Assembly: GCF_001522545.3 (NCBI RefSeq)
Contig: NC_031770.1
Location: forward strand, 2,193,055 to 2,257,054
Origin: Parus major
Lineage: Eukaryota; Chordata; Aves; Passeriformes; Paridae
DNA length: 64,000 nucleotides
Direction: 5' to 3'
Shown: positions 34,790 through 48,000 of the stretch, in pieces
Layout of the letters: each line of letters starts with the position of its first letter
How positions within the stretch are numbered: the stretch's first letter is position 1
Notes under the pieces: model-generated
What the model saw: the letters and a program-made list of their open reading frames with translations, nothing else
Database searches by the model: none
Told to the model about the DNA's origin: nothing
Program-made: the position numbers and the translations under genes

Positions 34790-37700
34790 GACACACAAAC
34801 AAAAAAAAACCTCAGCCCAAAGCAAAGCACACACACAGAAAAACCTCCCCAGCCCGGAGATTATTGTCACCAGCAGCAGTTAGTCAATCACCACTTAGGA
34901 AAGAAACCCCAGCAAACTAGACCTCGGCATATAATTAACTCATCTATCAAAAAAAAAAACAAAACAGTGAACTGTTGGGTTCTAAATCAGAAGCCAAGTT
35001 AATTATTTTTTATGAATATTCATAGGAAACTTGTACAATTTCCAAACTAGGCTTTCAATTACTAATCAGTTAACTAAATAACTGGTATGACTACTTCTCA
35101 GGAAAACCTGATTTTAAAAGTAAATAGACAAGGACACTGACATTTTTTTAAAATGAGAGGACTGTTGGAAGCGGGATGGTGGAAATGCACCATTTCCATG
35201 ATGGATGAAGAGCATGTTGAAGGATGTAAGAGACCTTGCAAACCAGATACAGAACCTGCCAGGTTCCAGGCAGTGGAAATGCCTTAAGGCAGTTATCAAG
35301 AAATTAAAATGTTGCAAGACGCTGCTGTGCGTTCCCCAAGCGTACGGAACTGGGTGCTGCCTCTCACTGCCGAAGCTCCAGCTCTTCCCAAGGAACGCCG
35401 AGTTCCTCGCTTCATTCCGTACCTGCTGACCCATTAACTGGTGCACCTTCCATAAAATCCTAGGAACACATCACGTTCTTCCTCTTAAGTTTGTGACTCC
35501 TCTGGAAAAGCAGCCGCGAGGGACTGCAGAGCGACATGTTGAGATTTCAGCAGAAACTCACTTCTGCTCTGGACTCTCCTAAACCCCATCCTAACACAAA
35601 AAACAACATTAAAAGTCAATGCCTGACTCTTTGTTCCCCTTGCACAGAGCCTAAATAAGTCAGGGTACTTCTGCCAATACATGGAGGATTTATTTATTTG
35701 AGATTAAATAATTGGAAAATAATTTAGATATCTAATATCTACTGAAATAGTTCGAAGTTGCCTAAACATCTTTGAGGGCTTGGGCCTTAGCAAGAAGGAA
35801 TATTTTGCTAAAGAGAATGTGCTAAAAGAGTATTTGAGTGGTCAACGTTAGCCCTGTGAATTTAAGAGGTCTCCCCTGTATTTTGCCAACTTAAATTAGA
35901 TTTTGATTGGTTTCTGACCCAACCAAGAGACAGATTTTATGAAATAAGACTGGCAAAACTCACTTTAGGACAAAGGTTGATTTGATAATCATAACTGCAT
36001 TTCTACTGTATCTATTTTCTTAAGTGTTAGTAGATTTATTAGACTTTTCCTGTATAACCTATGGCTGATTTGCAGCTTCCTTGGTAATTTCTTAGTAGGC
36101 AGTAGCAATTTCTTATATCTTCAGTAATGTCTTGAATGTACATTTTTTATATTAATGATCTCACCAGGAGAAAAAGTGTATTGTGAATGCATGATGGCCA
36201 TATGGAAAAGACAATGAAGTTTAGTAATTAAAACTGAAAAGGGAAAGAACTATGCAGTAATTAGAACACTGATTAATCAGCTGATAATTTTATCTTGATT
36301 AATGCTGCTGATTTTCCTCTTCTTATTGACCTAGGAAAGGTAGGTTTAGACCAATTAAATATAAATTATTCCCTTTTTTCACATTCCAGGCAGCTTCCAG
36401 TGTTCTAAGTCATACTACACTTAAGATGCAGCACTGAATTGCTCTTACTAAATTGGGCAGCTCAACAAAAGGTAAAATAAGGTTTATGTTCCAAACATGC
36501 TGATGCTTTTATCTAAGGCAGAATCAGACAGAATTGGTTATTTCACTATTATCTGGGGAATATTAAAATTGGATTAAATTGCAGTAGAAAAATAGAAGAC
36601 TTTGCCTGTTTTAAACCCATAACAGTAGGAAAACTAAAAGGATCCATTCATTTTATTGGGCCCAAGATATGGATGTATAATGTAGTCCTGGAGCTTAAAG
36701 AAAAGGGTTCTATATTAATGCTCAAATTTCCCTTCATGTGCAGAACTTTATTATTCAGGGGGGAAAAGTGTTGCCGGTACCAATCTCACTCCGGTGCCTG
36801 TTCACAGACCATAAACAACAACACCTATCCTCGCTTTGCCATGCACAGTGCAGGGATTAAAGCTGCTTATTTTAAATCCTGCAACAGAGAAAGGAATGTT
36901 ATGTACAGCCTCATTCCCTCCCATTGATACGTGAATCAGGGCTTTCCTGGTGGGAGACACAGGCACTCCACAAGCACAGAACCCTTGTGGGTGTTAAAGA
37001 TCCCGCTCCTTCTCGCTGATAAATATCTGACAAGCACAGAAAAGCTCACAAGCAGCGTCTTAATGCTGGAAATAGCGATGGAAAACGCTGCTTGCTCGGT
37101 GTGTGCTTTGACTTGCTGTGGGAAGGAAACACAGAAAACAAGCCCCTGTCCCTTCACGAGGGCTCAGCTGCGAATCCACTCACTCCAGTTTTTCCTATTT
37201 CGTGTACTGGAGCAGACTGAGATCAGCCAGAGTGTGGAAAGGTAAATCCACACACAAAATCTAACCCCAAACTCGGTGTGTTCTTGGCTGCTTTCTCTTT
37301 GCTGGATTTTTAGGGGCCAGAGTAAAGACACATTTGTGTATCGTGCCAAAGAAATCTTTCAGGGTGCGAGGGGAACACACAGACCATGAGTTCAGGATTT
37401 CAGCTGACATCAGACTCCTCTTGATCCAGCATCTGCACTATTATTCATATTATTGAATAATATTGAATATTCCTTACTGTGAAACAGAAGAGCAGGTAGA
37501 ATTAAATATCACAAAGAAATTATCCAATTGATTAACACTTCCTTGCTTTCTCTGCATTTTTAATAAAGCAAACCTTTCCCACTATTTGTGCAACATGAAT
37601 CTAATTCTGCAAGTCAGTTTTCAAGTGTATTTGACCACTCATAAAAATCACGTGGCTCTGTTTTCTCTCTTGGATGGAATTACTCTGCAGGGCATAATGA

Positions 37701-40700
37701 ATTAATACAAAAATAATGACCACGCAGTAGAAAATGTTTTGGTTGAATATAAATAATTTGTTAACAAGCACATACAGGTGTGCATAAGAAAAATACATCT
37801 TCCTGAAGGAGAAGTAGCCAAACAAACAATAGGAAGAAACCAAAACAGCACTGGAGAAGTTTTGCTTTATTAGATCAATCTGATTTGTTCATGGCTTTCA
37901 TTATCAACAGAAATGGCACTTCTGTGTCCTCTGCTCAGGGAATAAAATAAAGGATGCTCCAAGTTTGAAACAAATCAGGTGGGTGAAACTGGATGGATTA
38001 ACCATGGGAAAGTAAATCATTGTGTCACCACTCCAACATCAAATCTGGCTGAGTGTACAATAAAAAGTGTTTCTTTCTGTCACTGATTGCCTTTATGTTC
38101 ACAATAATCCAAACTTTTCAAATTCTTAGGTATTCTACAAAGGCTAAGTATGACATACCCTGAAATTTGCTCTATGGCTAAACAAAAAACTTTCAGTTTC
38201 TCCTTTCAGGATCTGAATTCCATAGGCAAAAAATGAAGGAATGAAGGAGGGATGAATTTCCATAGCTAAACAAAGAAAAATAAATATCCCATTTCCCAGA
38301 TGTCACACTTTCTCCTGGCTATGCCTGGGCTGTTTTGCTCTGGTTTGGAGCTTTTGGAGAAAGAAATGTTCAATGCCAAACACTGGCTGGGCTTTTCTAG
38401 AAAGAGACAAAGATTGATGCTTTCAAATCAAGGTGCCATAAGTACAGCTCTAAAAGATGCATTCTCAGCTGTGGTCTCTCTTGAAAGTATCAATCATCTG
38501 GCAATTCTTGGGCATCTCAGAGTTCAGCATTTTTCAGTCCAGGTCACTCCATCCAAGTATGGATTTTCCAGCTAAATTTCAAGCATTGCAGTTTGAAAGG
38601 GAGCTGGACTGTGTTTAGCTAGCTGGAAGCACATCTAACTGGGAACATGTTGTCTGTTCAACCACAGAAGTTGCAAAACAAAAGGAAGCCAAGAATCTGA
38701 GCAACAGTAACATAAATAATTTTCAACGACAGCCATGCAACTGCTGTCGAATGACAATTTTCTTGAACAAAAAATGGTAGATCAAGAGATACAAAATATG
38801 AATTCAGCTAAAAGTAAGGCAGAATCTGTGAGGAGCAAACACCACATTCCCATTCCTTACGACCCTGTTTGTGCATGAACCACACAGTAGAGGGGAAGGA
38901 ACAATAAGAGAGACCCTTCACATATTCTTACTCATCGGAAACCTTTTGTATGTGACCGAGGAACAGAATATAATTATATATAATTAAGTATAACTAGTAT
39001 CCTAGCTTCTAAGTACAACTATATACTAGCAATATCACAAATTGCTAAGATTCCACCAGAAAAAGGGAAAAAAAATCAGTGACCAGACAGACTTTGTCTG
39101 ATAGTTTGAAAAAATGCACTGTGCACAGTGAAGTGTTCATTTTTTTTATCGTTATTTCCACAAATATTTTCAACAAAATGACTAAATATTGTAGAATTTT
39201 GATATAAACTGAGATTCCTAAGACTGATTATCAGTGCTGTTTTATAAACCAGCACAGCAGCACCAACTTCACTTAACTGAAGCTTGTTTCAGGATCACAA
39301 ATGAAAGGAAAACCAAGCCATTCCTGTTTCAAACAGCTTTAGGTGCCTCAAAACCTAATCATATAGATATAGGCAAAGGGCTATAACAAATGAACAAAGG
39401 AACAAATTTCAGAAACAGGGAAGATGTAAGTTACAGGGCTGAGACTTCATTTTAATTAATAATTGAGAAGTTGCCTGAAATTTCATAACTTTGGTTCAGA
39501 AAAGTCAAAACATTTTATGTCAAGCTCAGGCACTGGTTTTGCTTTGGATAACATTCTAATTAATTTACACCAGTGAGCAGCTCTTTGGAAAAGAAGCTGC
39601 TCAGGGGTTTCAGCACAATCCCCAGCAATAATAACACTGCTGAATTAAGAGCAAGAGGATGGAGCTGAACTTGATGGCAGGATGCACTGAAACACAAATC
39701 ACAGGTAAATTCCACTTCAAATTAACAAGGACCACAGCAAAACAAAGGGAATGTAATGGATTGGGAAGGATGGAGCAAAAAACCCACAGAAAAAACACCC
39801 AAATGCTAAAAAGGAAGGTATTCAGAGCTCAGAATGAATGGCAAGAAATTCTCTATTGACAATGCTGTACAAAAAGTAAATAATCATTTGATTTACCAAA
39901 CCTGGAAGATAAACAGAAAGAGAGAAGCAACCACACCGAAGTGTGATACAAAATTATTTAAAAAATCATCCAAACGCGCAGTGCTATGGTTGTTGATACT
40001 CAATAAAAACCTCTATCAGAAGGAAAATGAAAGTAAGGAGCTTACTCATTATATCTGATTTGTTATTAAGATCACAAGGTGCCATACATACAACTGACAT
40101 TTTGGGAGGAAGCTTATGCATAGAGTCATTGCTCCAGAGCCATGCAAAAGCCAACAAGAGGGGCCAGGCTCTAGCACTGGAAATCCAGCTGAGCTCCACT
40201 AAATTGTACCAGACAGGGCACAGAAGCTACTTTGGTTTACCTAAAAAGTGCCTCAAAGTAATGAAAAGTCTGTGTAATCAGCGAAGAAAACACTGAAGTT
40301 CATTTCATTATGTGGTTGGTAAACTAGAAAGAGTAAGAACAGCATTGTAAGTCGAACAAACATAACAAATATTCTAAAATAAGGATAAGAAATGCCTGTG
40401 GAAAAATCAGGAGTACCATACCAGCAACTTATCACAAGCAGTATCAGCCAGATCCATTCTGTTGTTGTACAGAAATTAAAAATCTCTAAGTGAAACCTTC
40501 CCAGGGAAGCCCAGTCATCAACAGTTACTCAACTCTGCCATGTACCACGCCATTTTTTCATTTCATCACTTGTGCAATTCCATACAAAACAATGTTCAGC
40601 ATTAGCAGCTCCAGTGATAAAATGAGCACATCTGAACAAAGAATCACTGGAACAAAGGAGATGAGGCTAGAAAAATTAAAAGGTGATGATTTAATCTGAT

Positions 40701-42000
40701 GGAGATTCAGCACTATAAACAAAATAATCTGTGATCTCAACATCTTGTTGCTAGTTATCTGAGGCACAGGCTCCAGATCCCAGTCTTGTGCCAAGAACTC
40801 AACGTGGCAAATGATGGAGAGATATGGTAAAAAAGGAACATGTTCATAGCTACGGAATCCATCTCCTAACGCTCCAAAGAGTGCCTCAGCCAGTGGTGTG
40901 TCCAGAGGGTCTCCAAGACATTGAACAAAGCTCACCAGGAAAGGATGCTCCAGGTCTGGAGGAGTGACAGGGAAGGACCTCGAGAGACCCAGAGCTACAG
41001 ATCGTCCCGGTAGAGCACAGTGCTCAACGCACGTTGATGAGGTGACCACCAGGAGAAGTCACCACCTGTGGTTCAGTGAATCGGTCCCATCTGAGGAACA
41101 CCCACTTAGTGAAATTGTGGGAACCTCTAGGTTTCAACCAACCTCCACTTTCACAATACTGAGATGCTGCTTGCTCATGTTAAACTCAGTGTTCAGCTAA
41201 TTTAGGAAAACTCTCCCTCTCCCACCCAACAGAGGATGACTTGCCAGTCCCATTCCAAGTCTTGGCTGGTTTTTAGACTTGAAAAATTGCATTCCTAAAC
41301 AATATAATATTACAGAACAATTCTCCTGCAAAAGAAACGAACTACACCTCACAGCTCTCAACAAAGGCATTCAGAATTTCCTTCCTAATATTTCTGGTGC
41401 TTCACAGCTTTCAACAAATGGCACTATTTATGCTTTTCGCCTACTGTTAAAACAGCCCAAGTTCTTCCCTCTCAGCATCATTGAAGGCTCCTCTGGAGTC
41501 CCATCAGAATTTTTTTTCCAAACCCGTAGCTCCCAGCTAACTGAAGACGCTGTCAATCCTCTACAAAGCTTCACCTTCTCTTTCCAGCAATTTTTTTTCC
41601 TCCCAGTCTCAGCAACCCAGAATTCTGCACCCAGGCAGACTTGTATTTCTTCCCAGAGAAGCCATGATTGCCCTTGGTCAAAATTATTCTGTACTTTTCT
41701 GCAGCCCCAACAGCACTTTTCACAGTCAGGATTATTCTCCACATTGTTGTCTGCAGTCAAAGTCACTCAAAAATTCCTATGGTCCCAGCAGCACTAAAAA
41801 TACATAACAGCCTCCTTACAATAATGGCTGTGAATCACAGCATTCCTCAGCTGACATAAGTAGTTAAAATAGTTTAAAAAAAAGTTAAAATAAAACTTTT
41901 TAAAAGTTCAAGTGAAAAATGAAAAAAGGTTGAAAAGGACTCCCCTACCGTCTAACAATATTAAAGTCTGCCTCAAATTTACAAACGTACTCAGCAACAT
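34790..42000. other. Non-coding, nothing recognised apart from AT-rich tracts
   Basis: AT-rich, unique-looking sequence. The stretch 37441-37472 contains a palindromic TATTATT-G-AATAATA core, and 38965-39000 is rich in TATAATTATATATAATTAAG, which might suit matrix attachment. The 163-codon minus-strand frame at 40558-41049 and the 172-codon plus-strand frame at 41279-41797 have no domain I recognise and are discussed below or rejected. Confidence 0.4.
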
Positions 42001-42004
42001 CAAA

Positions 42005-42110
42005 CGCGCCGGCTTCAAACACACGCGGCAGCTTCAAACCTGGCAGCTTCAAATGTGGCAGCTTCAAACACACGCGGCAGCTTCAAACGCGGCAGCTTCA
42101 AACACTTTTG
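42005..42110 (+). repeat. CpG-bearing minisatellite of GGCAGCTTCAAA units
   Basis: The core GCTTCAAA recurs six times, at 42012, 42031, 42046, 42061, 42080 and 42095, giving spacings of 19, 15, 15, 19 and 15 bp. The longer spacings carry an extra ACACGCGGCA-type linker, and copies 1-3 and 4-6 look like an incomplete 49-bp higher-order repeat. Several units contain ACGCG, unusual for the surrounding CpG-poor DNA. The array runs into GTGGCAGCCATCTTG. It is not a known avian satellite that I can name. Confidence 0.88.
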
Positions 42111-42111
42111 T

Positions 42112-42124
42112 GGCAGCCATCTTG
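42112..42124 (-). promoter_or_regulatory. YY1-like motif at the end of the minisatellite
   Basis: The minus strand reads CAAGATGGCTGCC, one base from the YY1 consensus CAAGATGGCGGC. YY1 sites of this kind sit at promoters and within the 5' ends of some retrotransposons. The motif follows directly from the last minisatellite unit. Binding is inference from the motif only. Confidence 0.25.
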
Positions 42125-42193
42125 CACACGCTCAAAAGAGCACAACCTTAGAAACCTTAGGCAGGCACCTTATCCACGAGGCTACACAGAGGC
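42120..42193 (-). other. Weak tRNA-Arg-like relic (possible SINE head)
   Basis: The minus strand reads GCCTCTGTGTAGCCTCGTGG (42174-42193), followed by ATAAGGTGCC. It resembles the acceptor and D-arm of tRNA-Arg genes (GCCTAATGGATAAGGC) and contains an A-box-like TAGCCTCGTGG. Further on, TTGTGCTCTTTTGAG is only a loose match to a T-arm B box. The acceptor stem does not close. It could be a decayed tRNA-derived SINE head or chance. It adjoins the YY1-like motif and the minisatellite. Confidence 0.15.
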
Positions 42194-42199
42194 TTTGTT

Positions 42200-45020
42200 A
42201 CAAAAAAGAATTATTGGAATTTGCAGACGTTAAATTAGCCCGTAGAGGGAGCTCACACCGTCCCATAAATGTACAATAATTGGAACATACTGTAATTTAA
42301 AACATTTTCTCTATTAAGCTCTCTGTAGAGAGGCTACAGAGGTCAAAGTAGAGCATTCCTTACTTCGCACCAACCTCTGTGAGCCCATAAAATTTCATTC
42401 AAATTAGACTCCATTGACCACGTATTTTGTAGCTCCAACAAACAGAAGAAGAGGTGTTTGGCCATGTATTCTCCACAACAAGCACGGCTTCTCCTAATCA
42501 TCATTTGCTCCTGATGTTGGAAGAAGAAAGTCTGTGTCGGAACGCAAGGAGAACAAAGAGCCGCCGGTCGGAATTGTCATGGCAATGCCCTCGATCTCCC
42601 CACACGTTCCTTCTGTTCAGGCAGCGATGGTAGTGCTCTTTTTATAACTTGACTAGAGCTGCTCCGGCGTCTCTCAGGTTTCTGTGCTCCATGCAGTGCT
42701 TTCAAAGACTATTATAATAGTGTGTTTGATATTCAAAGGTTGACGATGGAAATTGTTACCTACTGGACGTTCTTTAATGAAGCCACAAGTAAACAATGAC
42801 CCAAATTCCTCTGGAAACGCGGAACAGAACGATTGCTCTACAGAAGAACACGGATAATAAATGTGAAGGGAAAAGGCATTTTCTAATTCCATGTCACAAA
42901 AGCTACGCTGGAGAGAAAGCCATACCCTTAGCTGGAAAGGTTCTGAACACATATATTGATTTACATCACGCAAACTGAAACAGCAGAGCCCACTTAGTCC
43001 TCACAAAAGCGGTTGCCTTCCCTCAGCCTGAACGCACAATAGAGCAAAACAGTGTGCAAGGAAATAAGAAAAAGTGTTAGCAAAGAGAGGTTTTGTTTGA
43101 CTTAACATAATCTGGGACATTCTAAGCATTGCACAGATTGATGAGAATTCAATATTAAGTTGTATTTTCTATGCCGTAACGAAGCCAGCAATCATTTCCT
43201 TCTTGTGTTGTCTTTAGAAATGCAGGTGCCTACATCTTTTAGAGACTCGGTGCCTCCTATTTTGCGACAGGAATTTTTAACACTGTTTTCACTTTATTAG
43301 GCAAAATATGATTGTTTTGAGAGCCACATACTCAAATCATCAAGAGCCATGAAATAAAAGAATATTAATATGACCCATCAGAGCAGGAACAGCCTGTTTG
43401 CTTAGAGCTTTCTTGAGCATCCATTGAAATCTGTCTAGACTGTCTCACCAGCACTCAGCAAGATCATATGCTTTGTTTTCAGCCCATGCATCTCATCTCC
43501 CCCAAAGCCAGAAGTCAACTTCATGTTTTCTAATTAAAGCAAACCAAACAACCCATCTCCACCTCTTTCCCCCCAGTATTATATAACACTGACATCCACC
43601 AAGACATTGAAATTAATACAAATTTCAGCACCTCTGACTTTCAAACCCCAAACTGAAGACCCTGTGTTAGACCCCCTCTTTCAGCCCCATTTGCCTCACA
43701 GATTTGTCAAGGCTCTGACCCAACAACACCCTTTCTTCAGGTTTAAGCAGGAGATTAATCCAGCTGAATGCAGTCAATCAAGAATGTGCTTCTGTGACTT
43801 CTTGGAAAGCTGGAAGAGTGAACTCTACACAAGAGTTGCAAATCAGAAATCTTTTTAAAAATAGATTATTTAATAAAGCTGTAACAAAAATTGGGAGATC
43901 CATATCTCAAGGTGTATAACGATGGAGAAAGTTCAGCTGTTAATTCTAGCCAGAAAAACACTGAGTACTTCTCACAAACACAGACTTCCATCTACAGACT
44001 TGGAAACTTTGGGTGCCTGCAGATTTGTGCTGACAATCCAGAAAGAACGAGACCTTTAATGCAATCCAAAATACATTTCTTAGGTAGAAAGTTAGTGTTT
44101 CCTACTGTATTTTTTAGCATTCCTGCCTCCACTCCTCTGGGGAATCAGAAGGTACAGAGCTAAGAAAAATGCAAAAGTATTCTAAAAACAAACAAGGCTT
44201 TTTTTTCCCCCCTACTTTCAAAAAGATCTAATTAAGGATTAGCTCCAGTTTTAGCTGCAGGTCTGGGTACACACAACTGGTTCATTCATCATACTGATCT
44301 AGTGCAGAGCCTCATCCATGGGTGCAAATATCAAGTTTGGGGAGCTGATCCTCTCCTCCTCTTCCCACAGAACTTGCATGAAGGGATATACATTTGAGTT
44401 CTAGTAAACTTACATAAAGAAGAAATCCACTTAAGTTTGCTGGTTAATTTTTTCCCCTCTAGATTTATGTCTATCTAAATTTGATTTCTTGCTTAGTAAC
44501 ACAACCTTGTTCAATTTTTCCTTTGAAGTGGTTATGTAGAACTTGAGTTTAATGCACTAAATGAAAAATATTCCCACCTTTATACCTTTAAGCAGCTATA
44601 AGAAGAAATAAAATTATGTAAAACAGAAATTAATAGCTAATAAACTTCACAGGATCCAAAAGCAACCTGAAAAGAGAGCCCAGAGATAAGACTCTGAGCC
44701 AGTGTCTTTGTGTGAGAGCTCTGTTCTCCATCAGTGCATCCATTACCTCCTGGGATGCAGAGTGAATAGAGGACTAATGCCAGTGGGGAAAAGGGTCTGG
44801 CTATGGTTACGGCTATAGTTTAACCAAAGAATGACTTATCTGCATCTGCTCTCCTCTCCTCAGTCCTCCCAGACGTGCTGCCTGCGTTTCCACACCAGGC
44901 TCACACCCAGCTGGAGCTGTCCCTGGGCAGCCCACGGACACGAGGCACATGGATGTGCTTATTCCCCCAACCTCTTTCCCCAGCCTCCAGGAATTTGCTT
45001 CTCCGGAATTTCCCGAGACA
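42200..45020. other. Non-coding, nothing recognised
   Basis: Unique-looking sequence. A small CpG patch occurs at 42537-42672 (GTGTCGGAACGC, GAGCCGCCGGTCGG, TGCTCCGGCGTCTC), without a recognisable exon or repeat. Open frames are at most about 100 codons and lack domains. Confidence 0.4.
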
Positions 45021-45023
45021 AAG

Positions 45024-45026
<3 letters not shown>

Positions 45027-45064
<38 letters not shown>
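45027..45064 (+). repeat. Dinucleotide microsatellite (TG)19
   Basis: Nineteen uninterrupted TG units followed by AGTGTGTGTC, so the tract extends imperfectly to 45073. It is long and pure enough to be length-polymorphic. The overlapping VCVCVC and THTHTH open frames are artefacts of the repeat. Confidence 0.97.
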
Positions 45065-45066
<2 letters not shown>

Positions 45067-45074
45067 TGTGTGTC

Positions 45075-48000
45075 TACCCCCAGAGCAGACAAAACATAAT
45101 TGCAATTGTTCACAAAGCACCAACTTGCTCTGCATCTCCCTGTCACCACCTATGCCTGACTGGAGCTCATTCTGGAGAGTATTTCACAAGTGTCTCCAAG
45201 AAATCGGTGTCATTCTCTGAGAGTGTCTGATTGGCATAAAATTACAAGAACTGCTGGGAAGAGGATGAGCAGAATCCTGCCTTCCTGGCCATCAGTCTCT
45301 GGGGTCTGCACGAGGTCTCTGACCTCTGCTGGATATCACACTGGCCTGGACAAGATAAAGTGAACTTTCTAATAACAGAAATCCTAAAATCATGCATAAC
45401 TGTAAATTTGGCACTGAGCTTTGATTAAACCAGCTACATTTCCTTCCCAAGCCTTGGAAGCCAAGGAGTCAGACAGCAGCACTAGAGGAGCAGCTGCACA
45501 AAGGATCATTTGGGCTGTAGCATCTGAACAGGGAGAGAGATTTCTTTTCTGGCATTCTTCTTATTTTTTTATTTTTTTTTATTTTCTTCCCCTAACAGGT
45601 TAAATGTGAAAACCCAGAGAAACTAAAGAATGACTTATCTTGTATACACAGTATGTGCTGCTTATGTTTCGGGACCATCTGTGAGTGTATTTCACGCAGC
45701 AAACATTCCTCATGTAATAACAATGATCTGAAGGCTGAAATTTGTTGGGTTCTTTTTTTTTTTTCCTCAGAAGTAAATTAAAAAAAAATTCCATTTCAGT
45801 TGCAGTGCTAAAAGCCTGGAGGTCAGTTTATTCTAAGTAGGCATCACCAATGGTGGCAAAGAGATATTTTAAGAAAGCTTATTTGTGTACAATATCCACA
45901 GGCCATCCACCTCAACTATTTATATGAATTCTTCGGTTGGTATATAACTGGGCTGGCAAAAATGAAAAGTTGTATTACCATTTATCATACCCTAAACATT
46001 CAATTTTTCAAAAAATAGGAACCAGTGATTTATTTTTTTTTAAATATATGTGCCATTGTAATGTTTTTAAAGCACATTTTTAGATGTGTCTCTTCATTTT
46101 TTATACATACATTCATCTCACTCTTAGGATGCATGCAAAAATAAAATAAAAACTTTCCTGTTATATAACTACAGCATAGCAATAATGCTTCCAGAATGCA
46201 GTTTAAACACCATTTTCAGTGTATGATTCCATTGTCCTGACACTGTAATCTCCTCTCAGATGTTGTATGGAATTTGCAGCGTTTTTGTCTGCTCGTGATT
46301 CTCTTCTTACCTGGTGTTTTGACTCTACTTTCAGGCAATTTTTTCCATCTTCACTTTTATTAGATGGTTGCAGAGATTTTTGTTACTTTTTTTTTTTTCT
46401 CCCCCCTTGACTGCATTTGGAAATGAAATATTCAATACTGGGACTCTTCTTCCACATCAGCATTCCCTGAAATCTACTTGAATCAGTTTTGAGGCTTTTG
46501 TTTGTTTGTTTTTGACTTAATAGCTCCATTTAGACTGGGCTGCACAGCTGGAAAACAGGAACCTGCCCAAACCTCCCAGCCACCGAGGAGTGCTGCCACC
46601 TTCTCCCAGTTCCTCCCAGCATCCAAAGGATTTCTGTTGCTTTACAGGAGTGCAAGTTAGCAGAGGCAGCAAAGCCAATTCTCCCCACCGGTGCTGTACA
46701 ACGCTGCATTTCCCGCACCCTGTCACACCAGGAGATTTCTCAGTGCTACAAAAGTCACTTCTTTTACTCCAGATCTTCCCCACCAAGATGTGCAGAAGCA
46801 AAAAGCAACACTGGAGTAATCCTGCCTACCTACAGTGACCTTCACATCAAGCCAAGAGGGCAGCACACTCCTTTACAGACGGCTGATTTCTGTATTTATA
46901 AGGTCCTGAAAGTTATAAGCCAAAAAATCCAATTATTCCTTCTATTCTAATCTTTAGTCATACCACCTGCACAGCTGCAGATCACTTCTCCCAATACACC
47001 AATATCTGTTATTGTATTTTTTGACTAAATGGATACTGCAAGTTAACCTAATGTGCTGTTTACAGCCCTAGTCAATGTATCTGTAGATTAGTAATTGCAG
47101 CAGGAGACATTGATCCTGCATCAGAAAAACTAAGTAAAAATCATATTTCACCACCAACTCCACTAGTGCAACAGCAAACAGGGGAAAAAAATTATCACAG
47201 CACCTCATTCATAATTATGCAGTTATTCTAAAACAAATAGAGCAGCTATTGGTAATAAAGAATTCTGCTATTTATATTAAAACTGGTGTAAATCATAGAC
47301 AAAACTGAACAATGAGATGTCACTGCAGCTCATCTCCCTCATAAGAAATTTCTAGTTGGGATTGAAATAATATGCATGAGAAAGTATTTTAATGTAGAGA
47401 GTGTTGGTAACAGGATTACAGGGGAGAGGAAGGCACATCACATCTGAGATAGTCTAATAAGAGAATATCTTGGAATATAAATGGCTTGTGCAATGTAACA
47501 CAGATTTCCTGACAAAATGAGATTGTCACTCTAGAACCAAATGCTGTATTACTGAAAACTAACATCAAACAGGATTACACAATTTGCTTAATGACAAAAG
47601 TCACAGAATATTGTGATCTCTGGAAGAAAAGGGCAATAAATAAACAAATAACAACAATCATGCCCAGCAACTCTGCTGGAACTGCAAAGTCCAGGCTGGC
47701 AAAAACTCGGGGGGCAGAGTTTGCTGTCATTTATTGCTCTTTCCCTTGGTAATAGCACCACTGAAATCAATACAATTACATCAGGGGAAAGATGAATCTG
47801 CCTTCTAGTGTTTCATGAAGTTGGAAGACAAAATTAATGGAAAGCCCTAATATAATATAATTGACATGAATGCTACAGAGTCTGTCCCGCACACAGATCC
47901 ATCAGCTTTGCTCTGCTGGCATAATAAATTGTTTTCAGAGTACAAAGTTAGCTACTAAAGGCAGGGAAGTGAGAACATAATTTAATATGAATGACAGAAA

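Noticed and set aside
34016..34870. 284-codon minus-strand open frame, the longest in the window
   Set aside because: It spans the GC- and CpG-rich block and the CR1 fragment, where stop codons are scarce. Overlapping frames are open on both strands, and a lysine/phenylalanine-rich stretch is simply translated poly-A. No domain is recognisable.
37441..37472. AT-rich palindrome around TATTATTGAATAATA
   Set aside because: Short palindromes are expected in AT-rich sequence; no cruciform- or origin-specific feature accompanies it.
41279..41797. 172-codon plus-strand frame
   Set aside because: Pyrimidine-rich sequence gives a phenylalanine/serine/leucine/glutamine-rich translation. A 112-codon frame is open on the opposite strand and no domain is seen.
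44831..45220. Frame with a VCVCVC run, and a minus-strand frame with a THTHTH run
   Set aside because: Both are translations of the (TG)19 microsatellite and flanks.
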